From: Bacteroidota bacterium
GTDB lineage: Bacteria; Bacteroidota; Ignavibacteria; Ignavibacteriales; Ignavibacteriaceae
Assembly: GCA_021824145.1 (NCBI GenBank)
Contig: JAKALM010000012.1
Span: forward strand, 1 to 64,000
DNA length: 64,000 nt
Direction of reading: 5' to 3'
The notes beneath the pieces were generated by a model. The model searched no databases. It saw only the letters and a list, made by a program, of their open reading frames with translations, and was not told the DNA's origin. A program made the position numbers and the translations under genes. Positions within the stretch are counted from its first letter, which is position 1; the number at the start of each line of letters is the position of its first letter. Shown one piece after another: positions 63,571 to 64,000 of the stretch.

Positions 63571-64000
63571 ATGTATGTACATGAATCGAAAAATCACTTT
63601 ATAATTCATCCATACTATTCTTTGTCGAATTTAAAGTTATTGATTATTGATGATGATGAAGCTCTTTCTAAAAGTATAAAATTCTTTTTTGAAGACCATG
63701 AATGCGAGGTTGTTGTTGCTAATAATGGACAAAAAGGTCTTGAAAAATTTCAACAAGAAAATCCTGATATAGTATTAGTTGATTTAAATATGCCAGATAT
63801 AGATGGACATTACGTAATTGCTGAAATTAAACGCAGCTCTCCGGATATACCAATTATTGTTATTTCTGGAACTAGTGTTATAAAAGAAGCTATTCGATCT
63901 ATGAATTTAGGAGCATGGGATTTTGTTACCAAACCAATTATGAATTTTGAAGAACTGGAAATGAGCGTGCTAAGAGTTCTTGAAAAAGCTTTTCTAATTG
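63571..64000 (+). CDS. Response regulator, cut by the window end
   Basis: The open frame runs from the ATG at 63571 (AAAGG just upstream) off the end, giving at least 143 aa. After a short N-terminal tail comes a receiver domain: LLIIDDDEAL, phospho-acceptor Asp in IVLVDLNMPDIDG, SGTS and VTKPIMNFEELE. The arrangement SGTS...WDFVTKP resembles the receiver of the kinase at 61651, and the gene may likewise continue into a kinase or other output domain. It is separated from the NarL-type gene by 121 nt. Confidence 0.85.
   Translation, partial: MYVHESKNHFIIHPYYSLSNLKLLIIDDDEALSKSIKFFFEDHECEVVVANNGQKGLEKFQQENPDIVLVDLNMPDIDGHYVIAEIKRSSPDIPIIVISGTSVIKEAIRSMNLGAWDFVTKPIMNFEELEMSVLRVLEKAFLI

Noticed and set aside
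1-64000. CRISPR arrays, tRNA or rRNA genes, prophage or intact insertion sequence
   Set aside because: No regularly spaced repeats, cloverleaf-like sequence, ribosomal RNA or transposase/integrase motif was seen while reading the window.

Overview
The window is AT-rich bacterial chromosome, about one third G+C by eye, from a member of the Bacteroidota/Chlorobi assemblage, most likely an Ignavibacteria-type organism. This rests on several secreted proteins ending in a type IX secretion (T9SS) type A sorting domain with the NYPNPFNPTT motif, a PorV/PorQ-family protein, TonB-dependent uptake, and the general gene style. No tRNA, rRNA, CRISPR array or intact insertion sequence was seen.

Layout. 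1-6540: an accessory stretch with an inverted-repeat element, an unknown 238-aa gene, two near-identical copies of a small ORF, two copies of a hairpin, and a large T9SS-exported beta-propeller protein between them. 6535-9419: a Kef-type cation/proton antiporter and a small outer-membrane barrel. 9476-42013: a large saccharide-use locus. It has two GH144-type (PF10091) proteins, GH94, GH2, GH3, two (alpha/alpha)6-barrel glycosidase-like proteins of uncertain family, a sugar ABC importer without its ATPase, a LacI-type regulator, a CBM9-like T9SS protein, a TonB receptor, a large T9SS-type surface protein, a PorV/PorQ protein and a parvulin chaperone. The substrate I infer is a beta-1,2-glucan (sophoro-oligosaccharides), because GH144, GH94, GH3 and an ABC importer occur together. 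42150-43361: acyl-ACP thioesterase and a small Spy-like protein. 43480-48634 (minus): LolA-like protein, two FtsX-type permeases, ATPase and an outer-membrane protein. 48900-49523: PAP2 phosphatase. 49606-56124: a nitric-oxide response/respiration island. 56499-64000: a phosphorelay cluster that runs off the window end.

How the genes fit together. In the glucan locus, four TGTAAACGTTTACA-type palindromes lie only in the two regulatory regions (12649-12907 and 23663-23939). Two of them sit 4 nt after a TTGACA-N17-TAGNTT promoter, so the local LacI protein probably controls the locus. The exported GH144 enzyme would cut polymer outside, the TonB receptor would bring fragments to the periplasm, periplasmic GH144/GH3 enzymes would trim them, and the ABC importer would deliver oligosaccharides to the cytoplasmic GH94 phosphorylase and GH2 enzyme. 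In the NO island, TGACTTAAGTCA palindromes precede the DUF2249 operon and the quinol NO reductase gene. The spacing to the -10 element fits class II activation, most simply by the Crp/Fnr protein encoded at 49606.

All calls are from reading motifs and gene order; no database search was possible.
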